NCBI GenBank assembly: GCA_019236975.1
Contig: JAFAHZ010000099.1
Location: forward strand, 1-57,614
Length of the DNA: 57,614 bases
Direction: 5' to 3'
Source: Vulcanimicrobiota bacterium
GTDB taxonomy: Bacteria > Vulcanimicrobiota > Vulcanimicrobiia > Vulcanimicrobiales > Vulcanimicrobiaceae
A program made the position numbers and the translations under genes. The notes beneath the pieces were generated by a model. The model was given only the letters and a program-made list of their open reading frames with translations. It had not been told where the DNA came from and searched no databases. Below are positions 32,951 to 41,308 of the stretch, in pieces; within the stretch, counting starts at the first letter, position 1, and each line of letters begins with the position of its first letter.

Positions 32951-34354
32951 GTGAGCGTTTCGAATAGCAACCTTCCCGTACCGATGCACGCCGCAGCGCT
33001 GGTCATGCGCGAGCTTCCGGCGTCGAGTTTGCTGGTCGAATCCGACGGCAATCGCCTGGGCGGCGAGCTGCGCCGTTTGCGCGGCTGGCGCGCGCGCTAC
33101 AGTCTCGCGCTCGCCAACGACTCGCCGCTGCACGTGATGGTGACGCTGCGCGCGCGGCGCGGCGATATCGAGCGGCGCTTACCGCCCGGCGAGTTTTGGA
33201 TCGATCCGCAATCGCACGCCGATCTCACGATCGACGTTCCGACGCACGTCGCTTATGCGGGCGGTTCGCTGGTCGTGCGATTGGTCAACGCGCAGATTCA
33301 CGAGATGGTGGCACCGCTGCCCGGGCCGGCCGGGATCTTCGGCGCGCTGCTCGGCGGTTTCGCGGTCGCCGCGGTTGCGGCGGGTTTCGTGTTTGCGACG
33401 CCCCGCATCGACGTCTTCGCCGTGCCGCCCATCGGCGTTTCGAACTCGCTGCTGCGCGTACCGTATCGGACCGCCGGTTTGGGCTCGAGCGCGTACGCGC
33501 TGATCGACGATCGCGGTGTGACGGTTCGCTCTGGCGACGTACGCAAGCGGGCTGGAACTCTCGCCTTTACGCTGCCTTCCGCGCAACGCACGCAGAGCTA
33601 CATCTTACAGATGCGCGAGACCGGGCCGCTGGGCGAAGCGGAACGAGCGGAGCCCGTGACCGCGCTGCCCGAACCGGCGCCGCCGATGACCGGTGCGGCA
33701 TCGGCGCTCATCGATTCGCTCGCGATCGATTCGTGGCAAATTCCCGACGGCGGCGTCGTAACCGTGCGCTACCGCACGAGCGCGCGCAGCGGCGTCGTTT
33801 CGATCAAGGACGCGCAGAACACGGTCTGGGCATCGGATAAAATCTCGCCCGACGGCGTGACGCAACTGCGGATCCCGCATTTCGGCCACGACAAGGAGCT
33901 GCGCGTTGCGCTGGCGGTCGCGCGCGGCGACGTGCACGCGGCGTCGTCGCTGGGCGTACAGGTCGTCGCGGCGCCGAAGCCGGCGCCCGCACCCGCCGCG
34001 GTGCTTGCGGCAGCCGCCGCACCGGTGGCAGTCGCACCGCAGGCTGCGGCACCACCGCGCGACGATCCGCCCGCGCAGACGCCGCCTCCGGTAGAGCAAC
34101 AACACGTCAACGTCGTTGGAACCAACGTCGCGGGCTACACGGTGCGGACGTCGATCGTTCCGGGAGCAACGAACGTGCGATTGGCACTCGAAACCGCGGA
34201 CGGTCAAACGATTGCTTCGGAGTACGTACAGGACGGCGCCACGACGGCGAGCGTCGACGCTCCGCCCGGAACGCATGGGAGGATCGTATTGATCGCGACG
34301 TACGATTTAGGGCAGGGTCAAGAGTCGACCGTCAAAACGATCGATATTCCGTAG
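32951..34354 (+). CDS. uncharacterised membrane-anchored multi-domain protein
   Basis: Protein of 467 aa with a clear layout. Residues 1-120 are a beta-rich cytosolic domain like the 133-aa protein upstream. One membrane helix lies at about 127-149. Then come three beta-sandwich-like extracytoplasmic modules (about 150-235, 245-335, 390-467). A Pro/Ala-rich linker (about 337-388) precedes the last module. The modules share a pattern of alternating strands ending in a V-T-x-x-I or V-Q-V-V edge, as in Ig-like or FN3-like folds. No enzyme motif. GTG start at 32951. Its 3' end faces the minus arm of the Tad pilus locus 10 nt away. A surface-adhesion or envelope-scaffold role is a guess. Confidence 0.6.
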   Translation: MSVSNSNLPVPMHAAALVMRELPASSLLVESDGNRLGGELRRLRGWRARYSLALANDSPLHVMVTLRARRGDIERRLPPGEFWIDPQSHADLTIDVPTHVAYAGGSLVVRLVNAQIHEMVAPLPGPAGIFGALLGGFAVAAVAAGFVFATPRIDVFAVPPIGVSNSLLRVPYRTAGLGSSAYALIDDRGVTVRSGDVRKRAGTLAFTLPSAQRTQSYILQMRETGPLGEAERAEPVTALPEPAPPMTGAASALIDSLAIDSWQIPDGGVVTVRYRTSARSGVVSIKDAQNTVWASDKISPDGVTQLRIPHFGHDKELRVALAVARGDVHAASSLGVQVVAAPKPAPAPAAVLAAAAAPVAVAPQAAAPPRDDPPAQTPPPVEQQHVNVVGTNVAGYTVRTSIVPGATNVRLALETADGQTIASEYVQDGATTASVDAPPGTHGRIVLIATYDLGQGQESTVKTIDIP

Positions 34355-34364
34355 CTCGCTTACG

Positions 34365-35057
34365 CTAACAGTTCGAGGGGACGGTCGAAGGCGACGGCAT
34401 CGGCTCGGCGATGGGCGTCGGTTTGGCCAGCGTATCGAGTGCGGGCTGTGCGGCGGGCGTCGGCTGCAGCGACGGCCCGAGCACGTTCTGCATACCGGTA
34501 TGGCAGTTCAGCATCGTCGACATATCTGCCGGCCGGATGAAGTTGAGCTGACCGCTTGCCGGGAGCTGCGTGAGGCCGCCGAAGATCGACTGTAAGTAGT
34601 TGGGGACGAGCACTTGCGCGGAAACGACGGGCGTGTTGCTGAGCGCGATCGCCGGCTGATTCAAACCAGTCGTGTACACCGCCGTTTGCGAGTTCGTTCC
34701 GTTCGCGCAGGAGAGCGTCGGCGGAGCCGCCGTTGCTTGCCAGAACGGTCCGCTGGTTGGACCCGGATACGAGCCGCTGTTGCTCATCGCGTCGGTCGAG
34801 GGGGCGTTGCAGGTCTGCACCGGAATCGGCGAGTTGGTCGTCGTCGTGCCCAAGCTGTTGTAGAGCACGTACATGCTGTATTGCGTGAACGGATTGATTT
34901 GGTTGGCGATCAGACCGCTATAGCGAATCGCGCCCTGCACGCGCTCGCTGAGCACGCCGTATTGCGCCGCCCAGATGATGCCCCACAGCGTCAACAGGAT
35001 GAGCGGCATGAAGAGCGCCGTCTCGGTGAGTGCTTGTCCGCGCGAGCGTGCCGTCAT
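34365..35057 (-). CDS. TadE-like pseudopilin
   Basis: Protein of 230 aa. N-terminal SRG followed by QALTE (glutamate at +5 after the glycine) is the prepilin cleavage site, with a hydrophobic helix after it (about 15-40). The remainder is a Ser/Thr/Asn/Pro-rich exported domain with several cysteines and a Pro-rich C-terminal tail. TadE-type minor pseudopilins are needed for Flp pilus assembly. Start ATG 35057 gives an ATGA overlap with the tadG-like gene; ATG 35066 is possible. Last gene of the minus arm. Confidence 0.75.
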   Translation of the reverse strand: MTARSRGQALTETALFMPLILLTLWGIIWAAQYGVLSERVQGAIRYSGLIANQINPFTQYSMYVLYNSLGTTTTNSPIPVQTCNAPSTDAMSNSGSYPGPTSGPFWQATAAPPTLSCANGTNSQTAVYTTGLNQPAIALSNTPVVSAQVLVPNYLQSIFGGLTQLPASGQLNFIRPADMSTMLNCHTGMQNVLGPSLQPTPAAQPALDTLAKPTPIAEPMPSPSTVPSNC

Positions 35058-36211
35058 GAGTTCCACGGCGTGTTCGAGTTACAGTTTCCGGCGGCGGGGG
35101 TGAACGTGCCGGAATACGGCGAGACGGGAATCGCGCTCCACCAGCCGGTCCACGTCGAAAATTCTTCGGTTGTGATGCCGGCGATGTAGCCGCCGAAGAC
35201 CGGAGGCAGGTTGTTGCCCGGATTGTTCGTGATGCTGCGCCAGTTGTTGGCGCACCAGTGTACGGCATACCAGTCGTAGGCCGCGTTATCCGAGTTGCAG
35301 AACGTACCGGCATTGTAGAACGACGGCTGTGAGTCGGTCGCGCTTTCGACGAACTCGGGTCCGTTGTACGCGCCTTGCGAGGGCGACTGCGGGTTGTTTT
35401 GCAGCCCCGGATTGAACCACTCTTGCGTCACCAGCGTCGTCGTCGCGCCGGCTCGGCCTACCGCCGTAAACGGCGCCGCGAGACCGAAGACCTGCGTGCC
35501 GCCGAGCTTCCACAGCGCGGCGAAGGGCGAGCTGACTTGCGCGCACGTGTCGACTTCGATTTGCAACGGATTGAGATCGGAAACGATCGCGCCGCCGTTG
35601 GGAAGCGGTACCCCGTCGCCGTTGTCTTCGCCGCCGGCGTCGGAGAGCGCGCCCGAAAGCGATGGCCGCGCCGTCGGCGCCGCGATCGTGTACTTGAACG
35701 CGCAGTCGCCGGCGGTGGGGCTGTTGCCGCCGGCGCAGTGGCTCGCGTACTGATCGGCGATCGTCTGCATGTCGGCGAGCTGCTGCGTCTGCGAATATTC
35801 GGAAAGCGCCGCCATCTGCTGCACGAGCTGCCCGTAACGCGCCACCTGCTGGATGTAGTTGTTGCGCAGGCTGTTGTACGCGGCCGCGCAATCGATCCAG
35901 CCCGTCGCCGTCAGCGTGCCGTATTTACATCCGCCGCTTCCCTTGAGAAGATTCAGCATCGCCTGCATGGTGCGCCGGATGCGATATTCTTCGATGCCGG
36001 CCGCGTGCACGTTTGCGGTGATCGAGTTGAAGTGCGCCGCCTGGACGCTGACGATGCCTTGCGCGACCGAGTCCGCGGCGTTCTGCGCGCGAATTTGCCA
36101 GCGCACCGCGTTGGCATAGTTAAAGACCGCCATCATCAGCCACAACAGCGTGAGGATGCCGAAAATCCAAACGGGGAACGTTTGACCGCGCTGTGCGTGC
36201 AACGTACGCAT
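35054..36211 (-). CDS. TadG-like pilus assembly protein
   Basis: Protein of 385 aa. It begins RGQTFPVWIF and then has one membrane helix (10-32). NAADSVAQGI is the Tad/TadG N-terminal signature. It lacks the E+5 prepilin glutamate, as TadG proteins do. The rest is a long exported domain, Asn/Gly/Ser/aromatic-rich with cysteines; no von Willebrand A domain was recognised. Start ATG 36211, two bases after the stop of the preceding gene. Confidence 0.72.
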   Translation of the reverse strand: MRTLHAQRGQTFPVWIFGILTLLWLMMAVFNYANAVRWQIRAQNAADSVAQGIVSVQAAHFNSITANVHAAGIEEYRIRRTMQAMLNLLKGSGGCKYGTLTATGWIDCAAAYNSLRNNYIQQVARYGQLVQQMAALSEYSQTQQLADMQTIADQYASHCAGGNSPTAGDCAFKYTIAAPTARPSLSGALSDAGGEDNGDGVPLPNGGAIVSDLNPLQIEVDTCAQVSSPFAALWKLGGTQVFGLAAPFTAVGRAGATTTLVTQEWFNPGLQNNPQSPSQGAYNGPEFVESATDSQPSFYNAGTFCNSDNAAYDWYAVHWCANNWRSITNNPGNNLPPVFGGYIAGITTEEFSTWTGWWSAIPVSPYSGTFTPAAGNCNSNTPWNS

Positions 36212-36213
36212 CG

Positions 36214-37572
36214 TTAGTAGGCCGGATCCCCGGCGGTGGTCGCGCCGGCGAGCGGGTTGGTGGGCGCGAAGCCGGCGCCGAGGCCGTTCGGAATGCCCGG
36301 CTGATCCCACCAGTAGACGAGTGCGAACGACGCGCCGTTCCAGCTGCCATTGTTACCGGTGGGCGAGCCGCAGTTCGGGCCTTCCGGGCCGTCGTTGCCG
36401 GCGTCGGACGGGTAGGCGTACGAGGGTGCGCCCACCGCTACGCTCGTGTTGCCGCCAAAACGGTTAATGCCGAACGGCAGGTGCCCACCGTACGCCTTGG
36501 CGGCGATGTTGCCGCTCTTTTCCCACCAAGCCATCTCGTCGTAGTAGTACATCGGGAGCGATTGCGGCACGCCGCCGCAATCGCCGCCGTTGAGGAATCC
36601 CAGCACCGTGGATGCTTGCGCCGACGCATTGCCTTGGATCGCCGTCGCAACGTTAAAAAGGATCACGTCGCCGGCTTGGCTATTCGTGACGAACGGAAAT
36701 GCGGGAATCAGGTCCGCGAAAATGCGCTGATGCGCCGCCATCACGCCGAAGACTTGCCCGTTGTTGACGCCCATACCGTTCGGAGCCGCGTAGTTATAGT
36801 TCGAGAGATAGGACGCGACGCCGTAGTACCAGTTCACGTCGTTGTTGCACGTCTGCCCGAAAGCGCCGGCGCCAAAATTCCCCGTTCCCCCGTTACCGCC
36901 GCCCGACCACGTGTCGGCGCACACCTTCGTAAAGGTGGCGGGAACGTAATACGGTGGCGTGTTCATGTTGGCGATGACGGCATCGCTCTGCGGTAAGAAC
37001 GGGCTCGCGTACGTGGGGTTGAGAACGTTCGAGCCCTCGAACGAGTTCGGGCCGCCGCCGAGCTGATCCATCTGATTTTGCGTCATCAGGTAGTAGCCCT
37101 CGACGCTGCCCGAAGAAATCGGAACGTTAGCGTAGCCGTAGATGCCCGACATGTTCCACTGCGCGGTCGCGCCGTTGCCGGCGTTTTGATTGAGCGACAC
37201 GGAGTAGTTCTGCGGACGAACGAGGGTGAAGCCGCCGTTGCGCGAGTTTTGGCCGCCGGCCTGCATGTTCGAACCGTACATGACGTTGAACGGACTCGGG
37301 TCGACGCTGGGCGGCGGTGCCGGCGAATACGTGAGCGCGTTGGTGATCATCGGCGGCACGAGATTGCTGATGTTGGCCGAGATGTTGGCTTGGGTGACGC
37401 CGAGCGTGTACCAGTGCGCGGCAAAGAAGACGGCTGCGTCGCCGGCAACTTGCAAGTAGCCGATGAGCACGATCTGCAGCATGCCGAAGAGCGAGACGAG
37501 CGTAAAGGCGAGCACCGCTGCGGTCTCGGCGAGCGCGGCGCCACGACAGGCGTGCCGGCGGTCGGGCTTCAC
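36214..37572 (-). CDS. TadE-like large pseudopilin
   Basis: Protein of 452 aa. CRG then AALAE fits the prepilin cleavage site with E at +5, followed by a 22-residue helix. The exported part (about 55-452) is rich in Asn, Gly, Tyr and Pro, unlike the Ala/Arg-rich proteins around it, and resembles secreted pilus tip or shaft proteins. GTG start 37572 overlaps the pilin stop (GTGA). Confidence 0.65.
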   Translation of the reverse strand: MKPDRRHACRGAALAETAAVLAFTLVSLFGMLQIVLIGYLQVAGDAAVFFAAHWYTLGVTQANISANISNLVPPMITNALTYSPAPPPSVDPSPFNVMYGSNMQAGGQNSRNGGFTLVRPQNYSVSLNQNAGNGATAQWNMSGIYGYANVPISSGSVEGYYLMTQNQMDQLGGGPNSFEGSNVLNPTYASPFLPQSDAVIANMNTPPYYVPATFTKVCADTWSGGGNGGTGNFGAGAFGQTCNNDVNWYYGVASYLSNYNYAAPNGMGVNNGQVFGVMAAHQRIFADLIPAFPFVTNSQAGDVILFNVATAIQGNASAQASTVLGFLNGGDCGGVPQSLPMYYYDEMAWWEKSGNIAAKAYGGHLPFGINRFGGNTSVAVGAPSYAYPSDAGNDGPEGPNCGSPTGNNGSWNGASFALVYWWDQPGIPNGLGAGFAPTNPLAGATTAGDPAY

Positions 37573-37772
37573 GGCACGACGGTCGGCGGTGGACTCTGTT
37601 GAACCCCAGTCATTCCGGTCGTCCCCGCGTTATAAGCGGTGTTGGCATTTTGCGCGATGTTCAGAAACGCTGCCGAACAGGCTAACGCGAAGAGCGCCAG
37701 CACCAGCGCGTACTCCATGATCGCGCCGCCGGACGTATCGCGCAGGAGCCGCGTCAGCAGCCCTTTCGTCAC
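37569..37772 (-). CDS. Flp-family type IVb pilin (second pilin)
   Basis: Protein of 67 aa. T-S-G then GAIMEYALVL gives a Flp cleavage site with E at +5 and the EY pair, then a hydrophobic helix and a short Gly/Thr/Pro tail. It is polymerised into, or caps, the Tad pilus. Unlike the plus-arm pilin it lies with secretin and pseudopilins. ATG 37772 overlaps the secretin stop. Confidence 0.82.
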   Translation of the reverse strand: MTKGLLTRLLRDTSGGAIMEYALVLALFALACSAAFLNIAQNANTAYNAGTTGMTGVQQSPPPTVVP

Positions 37773-39211
37773 TGATTGATCACCGTCGGTAACATAACGA
37801 AGACGACGTTGGTTTCGTTGTTGGTATAGTGCACGGACTGGAACAGCGCTCCGAGGATCGGAATCGCGCTCAGTCCGGGGACCTTGAAGATCTCTTTCTG
37901 CTGTAGATGCCGCAGCAGACCGCCCATGACGATCCCCTCGCCTTCGCTCGTAATAACGTCGGTCGAAAGCTGGCTAATCTTGAGACCCGGCACGGTCGTT
38001 CCGTTCAGGCTGACCGCATTGGTATAGTCCAGGTCGGAGACGGTCGGCGCGATCTTCGTTTCGATCTTGCCGTTGCCTAGAATCGTCGGCGTCACGTCCA
38101 ATTGAACGCCGTACTGCTGGAACTGGACGCTGACCGAACCAAAACCTGACGAATACGTGTACGGGATTTGTCCGCCGACCAAGAACTTGGCCTCTTCGCC
38201 GGGCAGAGTAACCAGGTCAGGGGACGACAGAATGCGCCCGTGCCCGCTCTGCAGTACGAGATCGAGCGTTGGCATCAGGAAGACGTTGCGGAAGAACGCG
38301 CCGATCGTGAACGCCTTGCCGGGATGGCCGGCGTTCCCGTTTTCGATGATTGGGAACGACGGCGGAACCGGCAGGATCTCGGCGGGATTACTCGGGTTGG
38401 GCTGGCCGCCCTGGAAGTTCACGCCAAGCTGGGAGAGGCCCGAGTTGTCCATCTCGAGGACGTAGACTTTCACGTCCACCTGGCTCGTGAGGTCGACGGC
38501 GAGCCGGTCGATGACTTTGGCGTTGGTCGCCAGGAAGCGTCCGGCCAGGCCCCGCGCCTTATCCATGACCATCTCGGCCTGCTGGCGGTCGCGCACTTCA
38601 CCGCTGACGATGATGTTGCCGGCCCCGGCCGTGGACTGGTCGTAGTCGAGGTGGATGTTCGAAGCGCCCGGGATATGCGCCAGCTCTTCTTCGATGGCGC
38701 CCAGCGGATGAGGAACGTAGAGCGCGTTGACGAGGGTCTGATTCTGGGCCTTCGCCAGGGCGGTAAAGCGGCTCAGCACCGAGTCGACGTAGTCCGAAAC
38801 CGCCTGATCCTTGACCGTGCCGCGGACGACGACCGCGTTGCGGAAGCTGACGACCTGCACGTTGGGCACGTTAAGCGCCGCGCGGATCATCTTGGCCAGA
38901 TCGTTGGGGACTTGCCCCGAAACGTAGACCTGGTACTTCGTCACGCCGCCGTAGCTAGCCCAAACGTAGACCGTCGTGCGGCCCGGAGCCTTAGCGTTGA
39001 TGACCACCTGGCCCGTCCCCAGCGGAACGACGCCGGCGATCGTGGCGTCGCCGGTGGCCACGCGCGTGAGGCCGGGCGCATCCACGATCGTGGACGAGCC
39101 GGTCTCGAGGACGATCACGTCGGAATCGGCTCTCGCGGCCAGCGTCGAGCCAAAGCAAAGTGCTACGCCAAAAAGCAGCGCTGCGAGAACGCGCGCATTA
39201 AAGCTCCTCAT
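37769..39211 (-). CDS. cpaC: Tad pilus outer-membrane secretin (CpaC/RcpA)
   Basis: Protein of 480 aa with a cleaved signal peptide (about 1-28, ending AARA). A pilus-secretin N-domain comes first (IVLETGSS...VATGDATIAGV). A BON-like domain follows (residues about 110-225). The C-terminal secretin channel has the VPGLSAIPILGALFQS motif. It forms the outer-membrane pore for Flp pili, which argues for a diderm envelope. First gene of the minus arm; the divergent gap to 39363 holds promoter signals. Confidence 0.93.
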   Translation of the reverse strand: MRSFNARVLAALLFGVALCFGSTLAARADSDVIVLETGSSTIVDAPGLTRVATGDATIAGVVPLGTGQVVINAKAPGRTTVYVWASYGGVTKYQVYVSGQVPNDLAKMIRAALNVPNVQVVSFRNAVVVRGTVKDQAVSDYVDSVLSRFTALAKAQNQTLVNALYVPHPLGAIEEELAHIPGASNIHLDYDQSTAGAGNIIVSGEVRDRQQAEMVMDKARGLAGRFLATNAKVIDRLAVDLTSQVDVKVYVLEMDNSGLSQLGVNFQGGQPNPSNPAEILPVPPSFPIIENGNAGHPGKAFTIGAFFRNVFLMPTLDLVLQSGHGRILSSPDLVTLPGEEAKFLVGGQIPYTYSSGFGSVSVQFQQYGVQLDVTPTILGNGKIETKIAPTVSDLDYTNAVSLNGTTVPGLKISQLSTDVITSEGEGIVMGGLLRHLQQKEIFKVPGLSAIPILGALFQSVHYTNNETNVVFVMLPTVINQ

Positions 39212-39324
39212 AGGAAATCGCGCTTCCGCGCGGTTGCTTTGTTTCCTGCGTATGGTAGAGGGTTTGTCGCCCCTCGTGTGAGAATCAGGAGCGCACGGGT
39301 AAAGACAATTTTTCGCGGCCCCCC

Positions 39325-39353
39325 TTGCTTAAAAGGAGCCGAGAGTATATTTT
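39325..39353 (+). promoter_or_regulatory. sigma-70-type promoter upstream of the secreted-protein gene
   Basis: TTGCTT (39325-39330) and TATTTT (39348-39353) are 17 nt apart. Predicted transcription start is about 39360, so the GTG at 39363 would be nearly leaderless. Confidence 0.5.
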
Positions 39354-39362
39354 GAGGGCCAG

Positions 39363-39803
39363 GTGCTAAACAAATTTGTGGCAGCGGCGGTACTGACCGT
39401 CGCGGTCTCGCCGTTCTCCGGAGCCGCTGCAAGGGCCGCCAACAACGTCCCCGCACCCGTCTCCGTCAACGGCGCAATGAGCGTAACGGTCGCGCCGGCC
39501 ACCGGCTCCGAGGCGATTACCGTCTCGGGAACGGCGCCGGCTATGGCACCCGTCGTCGTGCTGTTGCACGCGACGATTTCCCGCGATCTGCCCAACGTGT
39601 TCGTGAATCGCCGCGACGTCTTCGCCGACGCCGACGGCCATTTCTCGACCGTCGTGCCGATCGGGCCGGATTTTTGGCGCGGGAGCATCCTCACCGTTTC
39701 AGTAAGCTCGTCGTCGGCCACGGCCTCGGCGAACGCACAAACCATCGTGACCCTTCCCAACCCGGGCGTCGTCCTACCGGCCGACGACGTGCCGAGTCAT
39801 TAA
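39363..39803 (+). CDS. small secreted protein at the head of the pilus plus arm
   Basis: Protein of 146 aa with a signal peptide (about 1-26, ending ARA). The mature part is strand-rich (SVTVAPATGSEAITVSGTAP, then VVVLLHATISRDLPNVF) like a small Ig-like beta-sandwich. It is followed 37 nt later by the Flp pilin gene. No family recognised. Possibly a periplasmic or pilus-associated protein. GTG start 39363. Confidence 0.65.
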   Translation: MLNKFVAAAVLTVAVSPFSGAAARAANNVPAPVSVNGAMSVTVAPATGSEAITVSGTAPAMAPVVVLLHATISRDLPNVFVNRRDVFADADGHFSTVVPIGPDFWRGSILTVSVSSSSATASANAQTIVTLPNPGVVLPADDVPSH

Positions 39804-39840
39804 CCGGCCGGATAACTCTCCTGGAGGCACGCGGTTACCA

Positions 39841-40002
39841 ATGATCCAGACCCTCAAAGCCATGCTCGCTAACGAAGACGGAGCTTCGCTGGTCGAATAC
39901 GCGCTGATCGTCGCGCTCATCGCCGTCGTCGCGATCATCGTTCTCAAGACGCTCGGCAACAACGCAAGCTCGGTACTCGGAACGGCAGCAACCAGCGTCT
40001 AG
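39841..40002 (+). CDS. flp: Flp-family type IVb major pilin
   Basis: Small protein of 53 aa. NEDG then ASLVEYALIVALIAVVAI is a textbook Flp prepilin: cleavage after G, glutamate at +5, EY pair, then a 20-residue hydrophobic helix and a short polar tail. It is likely the major subunit of the Tad pilus. GGAGG lies 13 nt before the ATG, somewhat far. It is followed directly by the prepilin peptidase gene. Confidence 0.93.
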   Translation: MIQTLKAMLANEDGASLVEYALIVALIAVVAIIVLKTLGNNASSVLGTAATSV

Positions 40003-40012
40003 TACTCCCAGT

Positions 40013-40474
40013 ATCTCGGCGCTCTTACCCTACGTCTGTTCGCTGATCGCTTGTGCGGCTGCGGCCGTCTCCGACCTTCGGACGCGTAGGATCCCCAATA
40101 CGATCCCGTTAGCGCTTGCGCTTTTTGGCGTAACGTTTAACGTATTCGGCGGATGGCGTCCGGCGCTGTCCGCCGTTGCGGCCGGGATCCTGGTGCTCGT
40201 CGTGGGCACGCTGCCGTTTTCACTGGGCGCGCTCGGAGGCGGCGACGTTAAGTTGCTGGCCGCCTGCGGGTGCGTGTTCGGTCTGAGCGAGCTGCTCCCA
40301 CTCGTTGTTTACACCGCCCTAATAGGCGGTGCAGTTGCGCTTGTGTTCCTGGTGCTGCGCCGTATTTCGGGGACGAAGGAGCGAGTCAGATTACCGTACG
40401 CGATCGCGATCGCGGGCGGAGTGCTGTGGATCTCGCTGGCCGATACGGCGCTGCCACACTTGAAAATCGTTTAG
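40013..40474 (+). CDS. A24 prepilin peptidase (TadV/CpaA-type), start unresolved
   Basis: About 153 aa, five or six membrane helices. Catalytic aspartates are in VSDLRTRRIPN and GALGGGDVK, both intact. It removes prepilin leader peptides. The N-terminal helix begins right after the pilin stop codon, where the only candidate starts are non-standard (ATC 40013 or CTG 40043). The first canonical codon in frame, GTG 40193, would lose the first catalytic aspartate. The true start is therefore unclear; 40013 is used as a marker. Confidence 0.75.
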   Translation: MSALLPYVCSLIACAAAAVSDLRTRRIPNTIPLALALFGVTFNVFGGWRPALSAVAAGILVLVVGTLPFSLGALGGGDVKLLAACGCVFGLSELLPLVVYTALIGGAVALVFLVLRRISGTKERVRLPYAIAIAGGVLWISLADTALPHLKIV

Positions 40475-40519
40475 TTTGCCGCAAAGAAACGCGCCCTTGC
40501 TGCACGAACGGATACCTTT

Positions 40520-41308
40520 ATGAATAGGCGGACAATAACGATTGCCGTCGTCGCCGTCTTAGCTTTCGGCGTCGCGCTGATCGTTTACGGAGTTCTCACG
40601 GCGCCCCGCAAATCGGCGGCGCCGCCTCGCAACGTGGTCATCGCGTCGATGAACATTCCCGCCAGCGCGCGCATCGTCCCGAGCATGGTCAATACGGTTC
40701 AGAAGCCGGCCGACCAAGTCGAACCCGACGCGTTTAGCGACCCATCCGACGCGGTCGGCATGATCGCGACGTCCGACATCCCCCTCGGCGCCGCGCTGAC
40801 GCCGGCCCGGCTGGCGCGGCCCTCACCGCCGCCGCAGGGACCGCAAGTCGCCGTCGGTATGCGCGCCATCACGATTCCCATCGACGTCATCAAAGGCGTC
40901 GGAGGATTGCTCCAGCCGGGCGATCACGTCGACGTGCTGGCCTCGCCGCCCCGCGGAGCGAGTCAGCCGGTCGCGTTCGCGATCGTTCGCGACGCCATCG
41001 TGCTGGCTGTCGGAACCAATCTCGCGCCGGTGCCGCAGGCCAGCGGGTCCCCCGCTCCTAACGCCACGCCGGCGCCGCCCGCAACGACGGCAACCCTGCT
41101 GGTGACGCCGCCGCAAGCTGCGACCATCCTGTCCGCCGATCTCAACAGCATCTTGCGTCTGGCCCTGCGCTCGCCCCACGAACCGATGCGCTCGCTCGCG
41201 TCCCAGATCATCGTCTACCCGACGCCGCTTCCGGCACCGCTGCCGACCGGAACGCCGCGCGGTATCCCCGTCGTCAACGGTGACGCGGTCATATCGGTGC
41301 AGCCGTAA
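40520..41308 (+). CDS. cpaB: Flp pilus assembly protein CpaB/RcpC
   Basis: Protein of 262 aa. One N-terminal membrane helix (7-25) precedes a SAF/antifreeze-like domain (VVIASMNIPASARIVPSMV, then DIPLGAALTPARLA). The RcpC core follows with AITIPIDVIKGVGGLLQPGDHVDVL. It binds peptidoglycan or stabilises the secretin. A Pro/Ala-rich insert lies at about 175-195. The stop overlaps the next start as TAATG. Confidence 0.9.
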   Translation: MNRRTITIAVVAVLAFGVALIVYGVLTAPRKSAAPPRNVVIASMNIPASARIVPSMVNTVQKPADQVEPDAFSDPSDAVGMIATSDIPLGAALTPARLARPSPPPQGPQVAVGMRAITIPIDVIKGVGGLLQPGDHVDVLASPPRGASQPVAFAIVRDAIVLAVGTNLAPVPQASGSPAPNATPAPPATTATLLVTPPQAATILSADLNSILRLALRSPHEPMRSLASQIIVYPTPLPAPLPTGTPRGIPVVNGDAVISVQP

